Shown: positions 50,018 through 60,784 of the stretch, piece after piece
How positions within the stretch are numbered: position 1 is the first letter of the stretch
Layout of the letters: each line of letters opens with the position of its first letter
From: Pseudomonas viridiflava
GTDB lineage: Bacteria; Pseudomonadota; Gammaproteobacteria; Pseudomonadales; Pseudomonadaceae
Direction: 5' to 3'
DNA length: 64,000 bases
Assembly: GCF_900601905.1 (NCBI RefSeq)
Contig: NZ_UWFA01000064.1
Location: 49,564-113,563, forward strand
The notes under the pieces: model-generated
Told to the model about the DNA's origin: nothing
Seen by the model: only the letters and a program-made list of their open reading frames with translations
Databases searched by the model: none
Made by a program: the position numbers and the translations under genes

Positions 50018-51151
50018 ATGTCGCAGACGTTTTACAGGAAAGGCTTTCTGGCAATCGCAGTCGCTACTGCATTGGGCGTGTCTTCGTTTGCTCAGGCTGA
50101 TATCAAGATCGGTGTTGCAGGCCCAATGACCGGCGCCAACGCATCCTTTGGTCAGCAATACATGAAAGGCGCTCAGGCGGCAGCCGATGCGATCAACGCA
50201 GCGGGCGGTGTGAACGGTGAGAAGATCGCTTTGACGGCGTATGACGATGCCTGCGAGCCCAAGCAAGCCGTTGCTGTCGCCAACAAGGCCGCTTCGGACA
50301 AAGTTGCCGGGGTTGTCGGTCACTTCTGCTCTTCTTCGACGATTCCTGCGTCGGAGGTGTATGACGAAGCAGGCATCATTGCAATTACTCCTGGCTCGAC
50401 CAACCCGACTGTTACCGAGCGTGGTCTGGGCGCCATGTTCCGCATGTGCGGTCGTGATGACCAGCAAGGCATCGTGGCCGGCGACTACATTGTCGACGTT
50501 CTCAAAGGCAAGAAAATCGCCGTCATCAACGACAAAGACACCTACGGTAAAGGCCTGGCGGATGCGACCGCCAAGCAGCTTACTGCGCGCGGCGTGAAAC
50601 CGGTGCTTGAAGAAGGCCTGACCCGTGGCGAGAAAGACTTCAGCGCCCTGGTCACCAAAATCCGTTCCGTAGGTGCTGACGTGGTCTACTTCGGTGGCCT
50701 GCACCCGGAAGCCGGTCCGCTGGTTCGCCAGATGCGTGAACAGGGTCTGAAAGACGTCAAGTTCATGTCCGATGACGGCATCGTGACTGACGAGCTGGTC
50801 ACCACTGCGGGCGGCGCGCAATACGTCGACGGCGTGTACATGACCTTCGGCGCTGACCCGCGCATGCTGCCGGACAGCAAGGCCGTAGTGGATACCTTCC
50901 GCAAGTCGGGCTACGAGCCAGAAGGCTACACCCTGTATGCCTACGCTTCAGTCCAGGCGCTGGCTGCCGGTTTCAACGGCGCCAAGTCCAACAAGGGCGA
51001 AGACGCTGCCAAGTTCCTGAAAGCTCACCCGGTGAAAACCGTCATGGGCGAGAAATCCTGGGACGCCAAGGGCGACCTGAAGATTTCCGACTACGTGGTT
51101 TACCAGTGGGACAAGGACGGCAAATACCATCAGCTTGAAAAGCAGAAGTGA
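50018..51151 (+). CDS. braC: branched-chain amino-acid ABC transporter substrate-binding protein
   Basis: Periplasmic receptor for leucine, isoleucine and valine (and often alanine or threonine). The 377-residue precursor has a signal peptide cut near residue 27 (FAQA before DIKIG). The type I periplasmic-binding fold begins IGVAGPMTGANASFGQQ. It keeps the family Cys pair near DACEPK and HFCSS. AAGGAG precedes the ATG. A sigma-54 promoter lies upstream, and a hairpin separates it from braD. Confidence 0.95.
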   Translation: MSQTFYRKGFLAIAVATALGVSSFAQADIKIGVAGPMTGANASFGQQYMKGAQAAADAINAAGGVNGEKIALTAYDDACEPKQAVAVANKAASDKVAGVVGHFCSSSTIPASEVYDEAGIIAITPGSTNPTVTERGLGAMFRMCGRDDQQGIVAGDYIVDVLKGKKIAVINDKDTYGKGLADATAKQLTARGVKPVLEEGLTRGEKDFSALVTKIRSVGADVVYFGGLHPEAGPLVRQMREQGLKDVKFMSDDGIVTDELVTTAGGAQYVDGVYMTFGADPRMLPDSKAVVDTFRKSGYEPEGYTLYAYASVQALAAGFNGAKSNKGEDAAKFLKAHPVKTVMGEKSWDAKGDLKISDYVVYQWDKDGKYHQLEKQK

Positions 51152-51168
51152 GATAAACCTTTAGCCGC

Positions 51169-51190
51169 ACTGGTGCCTGCGGGCACCGGT
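51169..51190 (+). terminator. intercistronic hairpin braC-braD
   Basis: The 9-bp stem ACTGGTGCC/GGCACCGGT (one G-T pair) has a TGCG loop and no T tract. It is likely a processing or attenuation structure that lets the receptor be made in excess over the membrane subunits. Confidence 0.55.
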
Positions 51191-51321
51191 TCGTCTTGAT
51201 GACGGGGGCGCCCGGTGGCGGCCCCGAAGTTCTTCTGTCTGCTGTTCGATGAGGCCCGCGCTTCTCACAAGGAGGCTGTCGGGCCTGCATCATCAGCCTT
51301 TCAAGTTCGTGAGCGTGCGTG

Positions 51322-52236
<915 letters not shown>

Positions 52237-52238
52237 CT

Positions 52239-53519
52239 ATGTCCGCTCCTACTAAACCCGTCAGTATCAAACAAAGCCTGATCGACGCCGTGATTGCCGG
52301 GCTGCTGGCGCTGATCGTGTTCGGCCCGATTGTCGGTGTCGTCCTAGACGGCTACAGCTTCAACCTTGAACCCGCCCGCGTTGCCGTGCTGGTCGGTGTG
52401 GTGATGGTCGGGCGGCTGCTGCTGAGCCTGTTCATGCAGACGCCCAAAGGTTTGCAGATTGCCCAGAGCTTCGAGAGCTCGGGTTCGGGTGTGCATGTGC
52501 TGCCGCCGGATTACAAATCGCGCCTGCGCTTCATCATTCCGGCGATGATCGTGATTGCCATGGTGTTCCCGGTCTTCGCCGACAAGTACGTGCTGACCGT
52601 GGTCATTCTCGGTCTGATCTACGTGCTGCTGGGGCTGGGTCTGAACATCGTGGTCGGCCTGGCCGGTCTGCTGGATCTGGGTTACGTGGCGTTCTACGCC
52701 ATCGGTGCCTATGGGCTGGCGCTGGGGTATCAATACCTCGGTCTGGGGTTCTGGTCGGCATTGCCGTTGGCGGCGATTGCTGCGGCATTGGCCGGTTGTA
52801 TCCTGGGTTTCCCGGTGTTGCGCATGCACGGCGACTACCTGGCGATCGTGACCCTGGGTTTCGGTGAAATAATCCGTCTGGTGTTGAACAACTGGCTGTC
52901 GTTCACTGGTGGGCCCAACGGTGTCGCAGTACCTGCGCCGACTTTCTTTGGCCTGGAGTTCGGACGTCGCGCGAAAGATGGCGGGGTGCCGATCCATGAG
53001 TATTTCGGCTTCGAATACAACCCGGACCTGAAATTCATCTTCATCTACGCCGTGCTGTTCCTGGTCGTGCTGGCGGTGCTGTATATCAAGCACCGGCTGA
53101 CCCGCATGCCTGTCGGGCGTGCCTGGGAAGCCCTGCGCGAAGATGAGATCGCATGCCGCTCCATGGGCCTGAACCACGTGCTGGTCAAGCTTTCGGCTTT
53201 CACCATCGGCGCATCGACGGCGGGCCTGGCAGGGGTGTTTTTCGCCAGCTACCAAGGCTTCATCAACCCCACGTCATTTACCTTCTTTGAATCAGCGCTG
53301 ATTCTGGCGATCGTGGTGCTGGGTGGGATGGGGTCGACCGTTGGGGTCGTCATTGCCGCGTTTGTACTGACCGTTGCGCCCGAGCTGTTGCGCAGCTTCT
53401 CCGAGTATCGCGTTCTGCTGTTCGGGATATTGATGGTGTTGATGATGATCTGGCGACCACGCGGCCTGATCCGGATCAGCCGTACCGGTGTGGCTCCACG
53501 CAAGGGGGTAGCGCCATGA
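52239..53519 (+). CDS. braE: branched-chain amino-acid ABC transporter permease (LivM type)
   Basis: Second membrane subunit of the Bra transporter. The 426-residue protein has an N-terminal extension of about 90 residues typical of the Pseudomonas LivM/BraE form. A LivM core follows with NIVVGLAGLLDLGYVAFYAIGAY-type motifs and a C-terminal loop AIVVLGGMGSTVG. Its stop overlaps the braF start by 4 bp. Confidence 0.95.
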   Translation: MSAPTKPVSIKQSLIDAVIAGLLALIVFGPIVGVVLDGYSFNLEPARVAVLVGVVMVGRLLLSLFMQTPKGLQIAQSFESSGSGVHVLPPDYKSRLRFIIPAMIVIAMVFPVFADKYVLTVVILGLIYVLLGLGLNIVVGLAGLLDLGYVAFYAIGAYGLALGYQYLGLGFWSALPLAAIAAALAGCILGFPVLRMHGDYLAIVTLGFGEIIRLVLNNWLSFTGGPNGVAVPAPTFFGLEFGRRAKDGGVPIHEYFGFEYNPDLKFIFIYAVLFLVVLAVLYIKHRLTRMPVGRAWEALREDEIACRSMGLNHVLVKLSAFTIGASTAGLAGVFFASYQGFINPTSFTFFESALILAIVVLGGMGSTVGVVIAAFVLTVAPELLRSFSEYRVLLFGILMVLMMIWRPRGLIRISRTGVAPRKGVAP

Positions 53520-54391
53520 GCAACGAAATCATTCTTTCGGTCGAACACCTGATGATGCACTTTGGCGGGATCAAAGCGCTCAGCGACGTCAGCATTCAAG
53601 TGCGGCGCAACTCGATCTTTGCCCTGATCGGGCCCAACGGCGCGGGCAAGACCACCGTGTTCAACTGCCTCACCGGTTTCTACAAGGCAACCGGCGGGCG
53701 CATCGAATTGCACACCCGTGGCCAGACCACCAATGTGATCAAGCTGCTGGGCGAGCCGTTCAAGGGCTCGGACTTTGTCTCGCCGAAAAGCTTCCTCAGC
53801 CGCGTCTACTACAAAATGTTCGGTGGTACGCACCTGGTGAACCGTGCCGGGCTGGCGCGGACTTTCCAGAACATTCGCCTGTTCAAGGAAATGTCGGTAC
53901 TGGAAAACCTGCTGGTGGCGCAGCACATGTGGGTCAACCGCAGCCTGCTGGCGGGCATCCTCAATACCAAGGGCTACCGCGAAGCCGAGGAGGCCGCCAT
54001 CAACACGGCGTTCTACTGGCTGGAAGTGGTCGACCTGGTGGACTGCGCCAACCGCCTTGCAGGCGAATTGTCCTACGGCCAGCAACGCCGCCTGGAAATC
54101 GCCCGGGCCATGTGTACCCGCCCGCAAGTGATTTGCCTGGACGAGCCGGCGGCCGGTCTCAACCCTCAGGAAACCGAGGCGCTTAGCGGCATGATCCGCC
54201 TGCTGCGTGATGAACATGACATGACCATCGTGCTTATCGAGCACGACATGGGCATGGTCATGGGGATTTCCGACGATATTGTGGTGCTCGACCATGGCAA
54301 CGTGATTGCAATGGGCGGGCCTGAACAGATCCGTAACGATCCGAAAGTGATCGCCGCGTATCTGGGCGCTGATGAAGAGGAGTTGGTATGA
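53516..54391 (+). CDS. braF: branched-chain amino-acid ABC transporter ATPase (LivG type)
   Basis: Cytoplasmic ATPase subunit. The 291-residue protein has Walker A GPNGAGKTT (39-47), the signature LSYGQQRRLEIARAM, Walker B VICLDEPAAGLNPQE and a switch His (LIEHDMGMV). The long insert after Walker A (about 60-110) is usual for LivG. It overlaps both neighbours by 4 bp. Confidence 0.96.
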   Translation: MSNEIILSVEHLMMHFGGIKALSDVSIQVRRNSIFALIGPNGAGKTTVFNCLTGFYKATGGRIELHTRGQTTNVIKLLGEPFKGSDFVSPKSFLSRVYYKMFGGTHLVNRAGLARTFQNIRLFKEMSVLENLLVAQHMWVNRSLLAGILNTKGYREAEEAAINTAFYWLEVVDLVDCANRLAGELSYGQQRRLEIARAMCTRPQVICLDEPAAGLNPQETEALSGMIRLLRDEHDMTIVLIEHDMGMVMGISDDIVVLDHGNVIAMGGPEQIRNDPKVIAAYLGADEEELV

Positions 54392-55104
54392 GTAAGCCGA
54401 TCCTCGAAATGAAAGAGATCGATGTGTTCTACGGGCCGATTCAGGCCCTCAAGAAAGTCTCGCTGCATATCAATGAAGGCGAAACGGTCAGCCTGATCGG
54501 CTCCAACGGCGCAGGCAAGTCTACGCTGCTGATGTCGATCTTCGGCCAGCCTCGTGCTGCCAGCGGGCAGATCATCTATCAGGGCACCGACATCACCCAG
54601 AAGTCCTCGCACTACATCGCGTCCAACGGCATTGCGCAGTCGCCAGAAGGACGCCGGGTATTTCCCGACATGTCAGTCGAGGAAAACCTGATGATGGGCA
54701 CCATCCCGATTGGCGACAAACACTCGGCTGAAGACATGCAGCGCATGTTCGAGTTGTTCCCGCGCCTCAAGGAGCGCCGTAACCAGCGCGCCATGACCAT
54801 GTCCGGAGGCGAGCAGCAAATGCTCGCCATCGCCCGTGCGCTGATGAGTCGCCCCAAGTTGCTGCTGCTCGATGAGCCAAGCCTTGGTCTGGCTCCGATC
54901 ATCGTCAAACAGATCTTCGCGACTTTGCGGGAACTGGCCCAGACCGGCATGACCATTTTTCTCGTCGAACAGAACGCCAACCACGCGCTGAAACTGTCTG
55001 ACCGGGCCTACGTGATGGTCAACGGCGAGATCCGCCTGAGCGGCACCGGCAAGGAGCTGCTGGTCAACGAAGAAGTGCGCAACGCCTATCTGGGCGGGCA
55101 TTGA
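54388..55104 (+). CDS. braG: branched-chain amino-acid ABC transporter ATPase (LivF type)
   Basis: Second ATPase subunit, 238 residues, with Walker A GSNGAGKST, the signature MSGGEQQMLAIARAL, Walker B LLLLDEPSLGLAP and switch sequence LVEQNANHAL. Last gene of braCDEFG; a REP element follows at 55128. Confidence 0.96.
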   Translation: MSKPILEMKEIDVFYGPIQALKKVSLHINEGETVSLIGSNGAGKSTLLMSIFGQPRAASGQIIYQGTDITQKSSHYIASNGIAQSPEGRRVFPDMSVEENLMMGTIPIGDKHSAEDMQRMFELFPRLKERRNQRAMTMSGGEQQMLAIARALMSRPKLLLLDEPSLGLAPIIVKQIFATLRELAQTGMTIFLVEQNANHALKLSDRAYVMVNGEIRLSGTGKELLVNEEVRNAYLGGH

Positions 55105-55127
55105 TCCCCAATTGATGAGGACCTCCT

Positions 55128-55215
55128 GTAGGAGCGAGGCTTACCCGCGAATCAGACGACTCGGTACAGCAGCAATACCGGGTTATCGTTCTTCGCGGGC
55201 AAGCCTTTCCCCTAC
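55128..55215. repeat. REP pair
   Basis: The arms are GTAGGAGCGAGGCTTACCCGCGAA and TTCGCGGGCAAGCC...CCCTAC. It follows braG and may serve as its 3' end. Confidence 0.75.
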
Positions 55216-55349
55216 AGTTCATGATATCCAGTGTCGGTCCGCCAATTGTGGAAAACAATTTTGACGTACTCCCAAACCGCGACATAAAGCCGCTGCAAAT
55301 GGTTGTTTTGTCACGCTTTTGACTTGTTCAGGTTTACTGTGGAACGGCC

Positions 55350-55358
55350 TGTGAATAA
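55350..55358 (-). promoter_or_regulatory. DnaA box 1 (TTATTCACA)
   Basis: On the minus strand it matches TTATNCACA exactly. It is the first 9 bp of a 33-bp imperfect repeat (55350-55382). Confidence 0.6.
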
Positions 55359-55382
55359 CGTGGGTGCAGCTCGCTACAGGCC
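55350..55382 (+). repeat. 33-bp imperfect direct repeat, copy A
   Basis: It matches 55721-55753 at 25 of 33 positions with identical spacing: the DnaA-box 9-mer, one base, GTGGGT, eight variable bases, then CTACAGGCC. The copies are 371 bp apart. Confidence 0.65.
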
Positions 55383-55505
55383 TTTGTTTCCGTGGTGTGC
55401 AGGCGAGTGGTCAAAAAGTGATCAGCGTATTTTCGATGCGCTGAGCGAGCATTTGTCAACGGCGTTGGGGCTGGTTTTTCATACAGTTCAAAAGCCCGGA
55501 CACCC

Positions 55506-55514
55506 TGTGGATAA
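55506..55514 (-). promoter_or_regulatory. DnaA box 2 (TTATCCACA)
   Basis: A perfect 9-mer on the minus strand. A degenerate second copy (TGTGGGCAA) follows 4 bp downstream on the plus strand. Confidence 0.65.
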
Positions 55515-55671
55515 GTCTGTGGGCAAGCGTTGGAAAAAGTCCGCAAACCGGCTCTGGACATGGCCCCGCGCTACTGCTGGAAATTTCAAAGGCGGATGTT
55601 GTAACACTGGCTTTACATGCAGGAGGCTCAAGGTCAAGCTAATCTGCTCAGCTCTTCTGCAGCCCTCGTAA

Positions 55672-56676
<1,005 letters not shown>

Positions 56677-56700
56677 TGGCTGAGCGGTCACACGCAAACT

Positions 56701-56790
56701 GTGGGAGCGAGCTTGCTCGCGAAGATGGCGTTACATCCGGCAGATTTCTTGAGCCGGTTACATCGCCTTCGCAAGCAAGCTTGCTCCCAC
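56701..56790. repeat. REP pair, GAGCTTGCTCGC family
   Basis: GTGGGAGCGAGCTTGCTCGCGAAG on the left and TTCGCAAGCAAGCTTGCTCCCAC on the right lie between the convergent SDR and epimerase genes. Confidence 0.85.
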
Positions 56791-56808
56791 CGATGTAGCG
56801 AGCATCAA

Positions 56809-57945
56809 TTACTGTGTGAAGTACCTGGCCAAGCCGATGTAACACGTCGCCAGGTGATAAGGCGTGGTCGAGGGCATGTCGCTGCGGCTGATCTGGCCAT
56901 TGCTGTCCAGGCACTCGTTCCAGCCGGTGGCATGCAGGAAGTTCGCCTGCAGTGCCAGCAATTGTCGGCCCAGCGCCGCCTCACTGGTGGGGCGCAGGGT
57001 CAGGGCTCGCAGGTATTCGGCCTGCGCCCAGATGCGTTGCGTGCCGTCCTTGATCCGCCCATCCGCTTCCAGCATGGCCACCACCGCGCCCGTCTGCGGG
57101 TCGACGCCCTGAGCTTCAGAGTGGGCGAACGCCGTGGTCAGCGAGCGGTGCAACGGGCTGCCGCGCAAATGCGCTGACGATTCCAGCAGGAAGAACCACT
57201 CGAATTGGTGCCCGGGTTCATACCAGTTATCCACAGCCGTGAGCGGCTTCTCCAGCATCACGCCGTGTTCGACATCGACAAACCGCCTTTGCATGGCGGC
57301 TGTCAGCGCATCCAGTGCAGCGAGTGTCGCTGCATCCTCACGCACTTCAACCGTTGCCAGAAAAGCTTCGGCCAGATGCATCAGCGGATTCTGCAGCGGG
57401 CCGCTGTTCAGCGTGTTCCAGTCTTCTTTGAGTACGGCGTCATACAGGCCATCGTCGTCGGCGAAGCGCTCGGCCACCACATTCAGCGCGGCATTGAGCA
57501 CCGATTCCACCAACGGCTCGCGCACCCTGGCCCAGTAATGGGCACAGGCAAAGATGATGAAGGCGTGGGTGTACAAATCCTTGCGTCGGTCCAGCGGCGC
57601 GCCCTGTGGATCAATGCTGTAGAACCAGCCGCCATGTTCGGCATCGTGGAAGTGCCGCTGCAGGGAGCGAAACAACGCGGCGGCCCGGGAGGCTGCGTCA
57701 GGCAGGGATGGATGGTCGATCAGGCTGGAAAACAGGAACAGCTGCCGGGCACAGGCCATGGCGCGGTAACGGACCGCTGGCAACGGCTGCTGCTCGGCAT
57801 CGACGGCCTCATACGGCAACGCCAACTGCGTGTTCCAGCCAGGACCAAGCCAGACGGGCACGATGGTCTGCAGAAAGTGCGTCTGCACACGGGCGAAAAC
57901 CGCCTTCAATTCAGGTACGGCGGAGGAGCTGGAAACATCAGGCAT
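56809..57945 (-). CDS. AGE-family sugar epimerase/isomerase
   Basis: The 378-residue protein belongs to the N-acylglucosamine 2-epimerase / cellobiose epimerase / mannose isomerase (alpha/alpha six-barrel) family. Conserved blocks include RKDLYTHAFIIFACAHY, NPLMHLAEAFLA, PGHQFEWFFLL and RIWAQAEYLRAL, with family active-site His residues in TH, MH and GH. Bacterial members of this length often interconvert mannose and fructose, so a D-mannose isomerase is likely but the substrate is not proven. A perfect DnaA-box 9-mer at 57227 lies in this gene and is probably fortuitous. It is an isolated gene. Confidence 0.8.
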   Translation of the reverse strand: MPDVSSSSAVPELKAVFARVQTHFLQTIVPVWLGPGWNTQLALPYEAVDAEQQPLPAVRYRAMACARQLFLFSSLIDHPSLPDAASRAAALFRSLQRHFHDAEHGGWFYSIDPQGAPLDRRKDLYTHAFIIFACAHYWARVREPLVESVLNAALNVVAERFADDDGLYDAVLKEDWNTLNSGPLQNPLMHLAEAFLATVEVREDAATLAALDALTAAMQRRFVDVEHGVMLEKPLTAVDNWYEPGHQFEWFFLLESSAHLRGSPLHRSLTTAFAHSEAQGVDPQTGAVVAMLEADGRIKDGTQRIWAQAEYLRALTLRPTSEAALGRQLLALQANFLHATGWNECLDSNGQISRSDMPSTTPYHLATCYIGLARYFTQ

Positions 57946-58102
57946 CGGCTGGCGTCACGGCAAGGGCGAATTGCGCGACATGGTAGCAGGCAGGGGGTAT
58001 CTGATACACCACGGTGAAGTATTGGCGAGCAATGTGGAGCGCGACTTCGATCCCACGGAAGGCGGTCTGTCTGGCTGGAAGACATGCCGAATGAACCGGC
58101 CT

Positions 58103-58160
58103 CTTCGCAAGCAAGCTTGCTCCCACAGGTTCTGCGGCGTACTCAAAACCGTGGGAGCGA
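58103..58160. repeat. REP units between epimerase and hupE genes
   Basis: CTTCGCAAGCAAGCTTGCTCCCAC (58103-58126) is followed by a facing partial unit GTGGGAGCGAAGGCG (near 58151). A diverged GATCCCACGGAAGG lies near 58051. Confidence 0.65.
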
Positions 58161-58185
58161 AGGCGTCAGTCGAGACGCCAGGTCA

Positions 58186-58758
58186 TCAAGCCGCGAGCAA
58201 CCAGACCCCCGCAGCAGCCGAGATCGCCCCGGCAACCCGCACCAACGGCGCAGCAGCGGCTGGCAGGAAGCGCACGACGGCGTAGCCAGCAGCATGCAGG
58301 GCGGCGGTGGCGATCACAAAACCAACGGCGTAGGCCACCGGACTGGACATTTCGGGCAGTTCAAGGCCATGGGCGACGCCATGGAACAAGGCGAACAGAG
58401 CGGTCGCGCCCACTGCCATGAACAGCGGCGGACGCACCGCCAGTGCTACCGCCAGGCCCAGCGCCAATACCGAAGCCGCGATGCCGCTTTCCAGCGCTGG
58501 CAGTTCCAGCCCCTCGAAACCCAGCAGGCCGCCGATCAGCATGGTGCCGACGAAAGTGCATGGCAGCGCCCAGCGTGCCGCGCCTTGTTGCTGTGCTGCC
58601 CACAGGCCGACAGCCAGCATGGCGAGCAAGTGGTCCAGGCCACCCATCGGGTGACCGATGCCTGCCATCAAACCATTATCACCATGCCCCGGATGAGCGA
58701 AGGCCAGTGCCGGAACCATGAGCAGCGCGAGGGCGCCGAAGGCTTTTGTGTAGTTCAT
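58186..58758 (-). CDS. HupE/UreJ family nickel-uptake protein
   Basis: The 190-residue membrane protein has a signal peptide (cut after ALAFA, about residue 21) and six or so helices. The HPGHGD motif at the new N-terminus and GGLDHLLAML are the HupE/UreJ metal motifs. It is the last gene of the ureE-F-G unit, 25 bp after ureG, so it probably supplies nickel for urease maturation. Confidence 0.88.
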   Translation of the reverse strand: MNYTKAFGALALLMVPALAFAHPGHGDNGLMAGIGHPMGGLDHLLAMLAVGLWAAQQQGAARWALPCTFVGTMLIGGLLGFEGLELPALESGIAASVLALGLAVALAVRPPLFMAVGATALFALFHGVAHGLELPEMSSPVAYAVGFVIATAALHAAGYAVVRFLPAAAAPLVRVAGAISAAAGVWLLAA

Positions 58759-58783
58759 GCAACGCTTCCTTGAGAGAGATCCA

Positions 58784-59401
58784 TCATGCCGCCTGGGTCA
58801 AAAGACCCTGGCGCTCGATAAAGGCAATGATCTGTTCCAGACCTTGGCCGGTTTTCTGATTGCTGAAGACGAACGGCTTTTCACCGCGCATCTTCTTCGT
58901 GTCGCTGTCCATCATTTCCAGGGAGGCGCCCACCAGAGGTGCCAAATCGATCTTGTTGATCACCAGCAGATCCGATTTGCAGATGCCCGGTCCGCCCTTG
59001 CGCGGCAGCTTGTCGCCGGCCGACACGTCGATCACGTAAATCGTCAGGTCGGACAGTTCCGGGCTGAAGGTCGCCGAGAGATTGTCGCCGCCCGATTCGA
59101 CCAGGATCAGGTCCAGGCCGGGAAAGCGCCGGTTCAACTGATCAACCGCTTCCAGATTGATCGAAGCGTCTTCGCGAATGGCGGTGTGTGGGCAACCACC
59201 GGTTTCCACGCCGATGATCCGCTCCGGCGCCAGGGCTTCGTTGCGCACCAGAAAGTCCGCGTCTTCGCGGGTGTAGATATCGTTGGTCACCACGGCCAGG
59301 TTGTAGCGCTCGCGCAAGGCCAGGCACAGCGCCAGCGTCAAGGCCGTTTTGCCTGACCCGACCGGGCCACCGATGCCGACGCGCAGAGGTTGGCTGTTCA
59401 T
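58784..59401 (-). CDS. ureG: urease accessory GTPase UreG
   Basis: SIMIBI-class GTPase that powers nickel delivery to apo-urease with UreD, UreF and UreE. The 205-residue protein has the P-loop GGPVGSGKT (11-19), the metal-binding Cys-Pro-His motif ([13 protein letters not shown]) and [16 protein letters not shown]. 46 bp separate it from ureF. Confidence 0.96.
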   Translation of the reverse strand: MNSQPLRVGIGGPVGSGKTALTLALCLALRERYNLAVVTNDIYTREDADFLVRNEALAPERIIGVETGGCPHTAIREDASINLEAVDQLNRRFPGLDLILVESGGDNLSATFSPELSDLTIYVIDVSAGDKLPRKGGPGICKSDLLVINKIDLAPLVGASLEMMDSDTKKMRGEKPFVFSNQKTGQGLEQIIAFIERQGLLTQAA

Positions 59402-59447
59402 TGAGTTCTCCGTTGAGCTCTAGTGCGTGTGTCTGTTGAGTAAAAGG

Positions 59448-60122
59448 TCAGGACCGAAACAGCCGGCTGTACTGGCGTTCATGAGCCATGCTCGCCAGGG
59501 ACAGACCAAACGCGGCACTGCCAAAATCTTCGGGATCACGGGCGCTGGCCTGTTGCTGGGCCTGCTGCAGCAAGGGCAGCAGCTCACTGGTCAGACGTTG
59601 CGCGGCCTGTTGTCCCAGCGGCATGGTTTTCATCAGCACCGCCAGTTGGTTTTCCAGCCAGCTCCACAACCAGGCCGCGAGCGCATCCTGGGGGCTGATC
59701 TGCCAGGCGCGCGCGGCCAGCGCCCAGCCGAGGGCCAGGTGTGGTTCTTCGATCTGGGCGAGAAATGCGCGGGCCGGGCGATCCAGTTCCGGCAAGCCGT
59801 TGAGCAACTGCTGCAACGAATAGCCCATCTGGCGGCTTTCCTGATGCAGCTCGCGGGTTTCCCGGCTGGCGCGATGCTCGTCGCTCAGTTGCAGCAACTG
59901 ACACCAGTTTTCTTCTGCGGCCGCGTTGCAATGGGCAAATAGCAAAGGGGCTTCGAAGCGCGCCAGATTGAGCAACAATTGATCGCTGATCCAGCGCGAA
60001 GCCGTAGACGAGTCGACCACGACGGATTGTTCCACCGCCATTTCCAGGCCCTGGGAGTAGCTGTAGCCGCCAATCGGCAATTGCGGACTGGCCAGGCGCA
60101 GCAGCGCCCAGGCGCTATTCAC
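59448..60122 (-). CDS. ureF: urease accessory protein UreF
   Basis: Helical chaperone that links UreD-bound urease to the UreG GTPase. The 224-residue protein starts MNSAWALLRLASPQLPIGGYSYSQGLEMA, the family signature, and ends with LYSRLFRS. Its start overlaps the ureE stop by 4 bp. Confidence 0.95.
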   Translation of the reverse strand: MNSAWALLRLASPQLPIGGYSYSQGLEMAVEQSVVVDSSTASRWISDQLLLNLARFEAPLLFAHCNAAAEENWCQLLQLSDEHRASRETRELHQESRQMGYSLQQLLNGLPELDRPARAFLAQIEEPHLALGWALAARAWQISPQDALAAWLWSWLENQLAVLMKTMPLGQQAAQRLTSELLPLLQQAQQQASARDPEDFGSAAFGLSLASMAHERQYSRLFRS

Positions 60123-60619
60123 AGGCGCACGCCAAACTGGTGCAGGCGCGGCGGGTAGTTGAAGTCTTCTTCGCCCGCGCGGGAATGGTGATGGCCGCCG
60201 CCATAGGCGCCATGTTCCGGGGAGAACGGCGCTTCGATGGATTCGCTGTTCGCGCCCAGCTGATCGAGCATGGCCTTGAGCACGTAGTCGTCCAGCAGAC
60301 GCAACCAGCCATCCCCCACTTGCAGGGCCACGTGGCGGTTACCGAGATGATAGGCGGCGCGGGTCAGCTCGAAACTGTTGCTGCACGTCACGTGCATCAG
60401 TTGTTCAGGCCGGGCGCAGACGCGCACGATGCGCCCATCTTCAGCCTGCAGAAACTCGCCATCGCGCAACGGCTGCTGGCCGCGTTCCAGAAACAGGCCG
60501 ACGTCTTCGCCCTCGGCGCTGTAGCAGCGCAGGCGGCTTTTGCTGCGCGCTTCGAAATTCAAATGCAGCTCTGCGGCCCATTCGGTTTGGGTGTCGATTC
60601 TTTTATGAATCACCAGCAT
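60119..60619 (-). CDS. ureE: urease accessory metallochaperone UreE
   Basis: Nickel-binding chaperone. The 166-residue protein has a peptide-binding N-terminal half, a metal-binding core and a C-terminal tail containing GGGHHHS (from about residue 140). The start MLVIHKRI at 60619 is usual for the family; an upstream in-frame ATG at 60673 is not. It is first in ureE-ureF-ureG-hupE. The structural genes ureABC and ureD are not in the window. Confidence 0.95.
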   Translation of the reverse strand: MLVIHKRIDTQTEWAAELHLNFEARSKSRLRCYSAEGEDVGLFLERGQQPLRDGEFLQAEDGRIVRVCARPEQLMHVTCSNSFELTRAAYHLGNRHVALQVGDGWLRLLDDYVLKAMLDQLGANSESIEAPFSPEHGAYGGGHHHSRAGEEDFNYPPRLHQFGVRL

Positions 60620-60784
60620 CGGGAGGCTTCCAGCTAATTGCGATGCTTCAAAGCAGAGCAAGGGGCTTGCCAACAGTGCATGGCGTAGGAAAAAGCTGAC
60701 AGATAAGGCGAAAAAGCCAACCGCAGCGGCACAGTGCGCGCTGTTTTGGTGCTGTCGGAGGATGGTGCACCAAAATGTTTCGGT

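Noticed and set aside
57227..57235. Another exact TTATCCACA
   Set aside because: It lies inside the coding region of the AGE-family gene, more than 1.4 kb from the cluster, and is probably chance.
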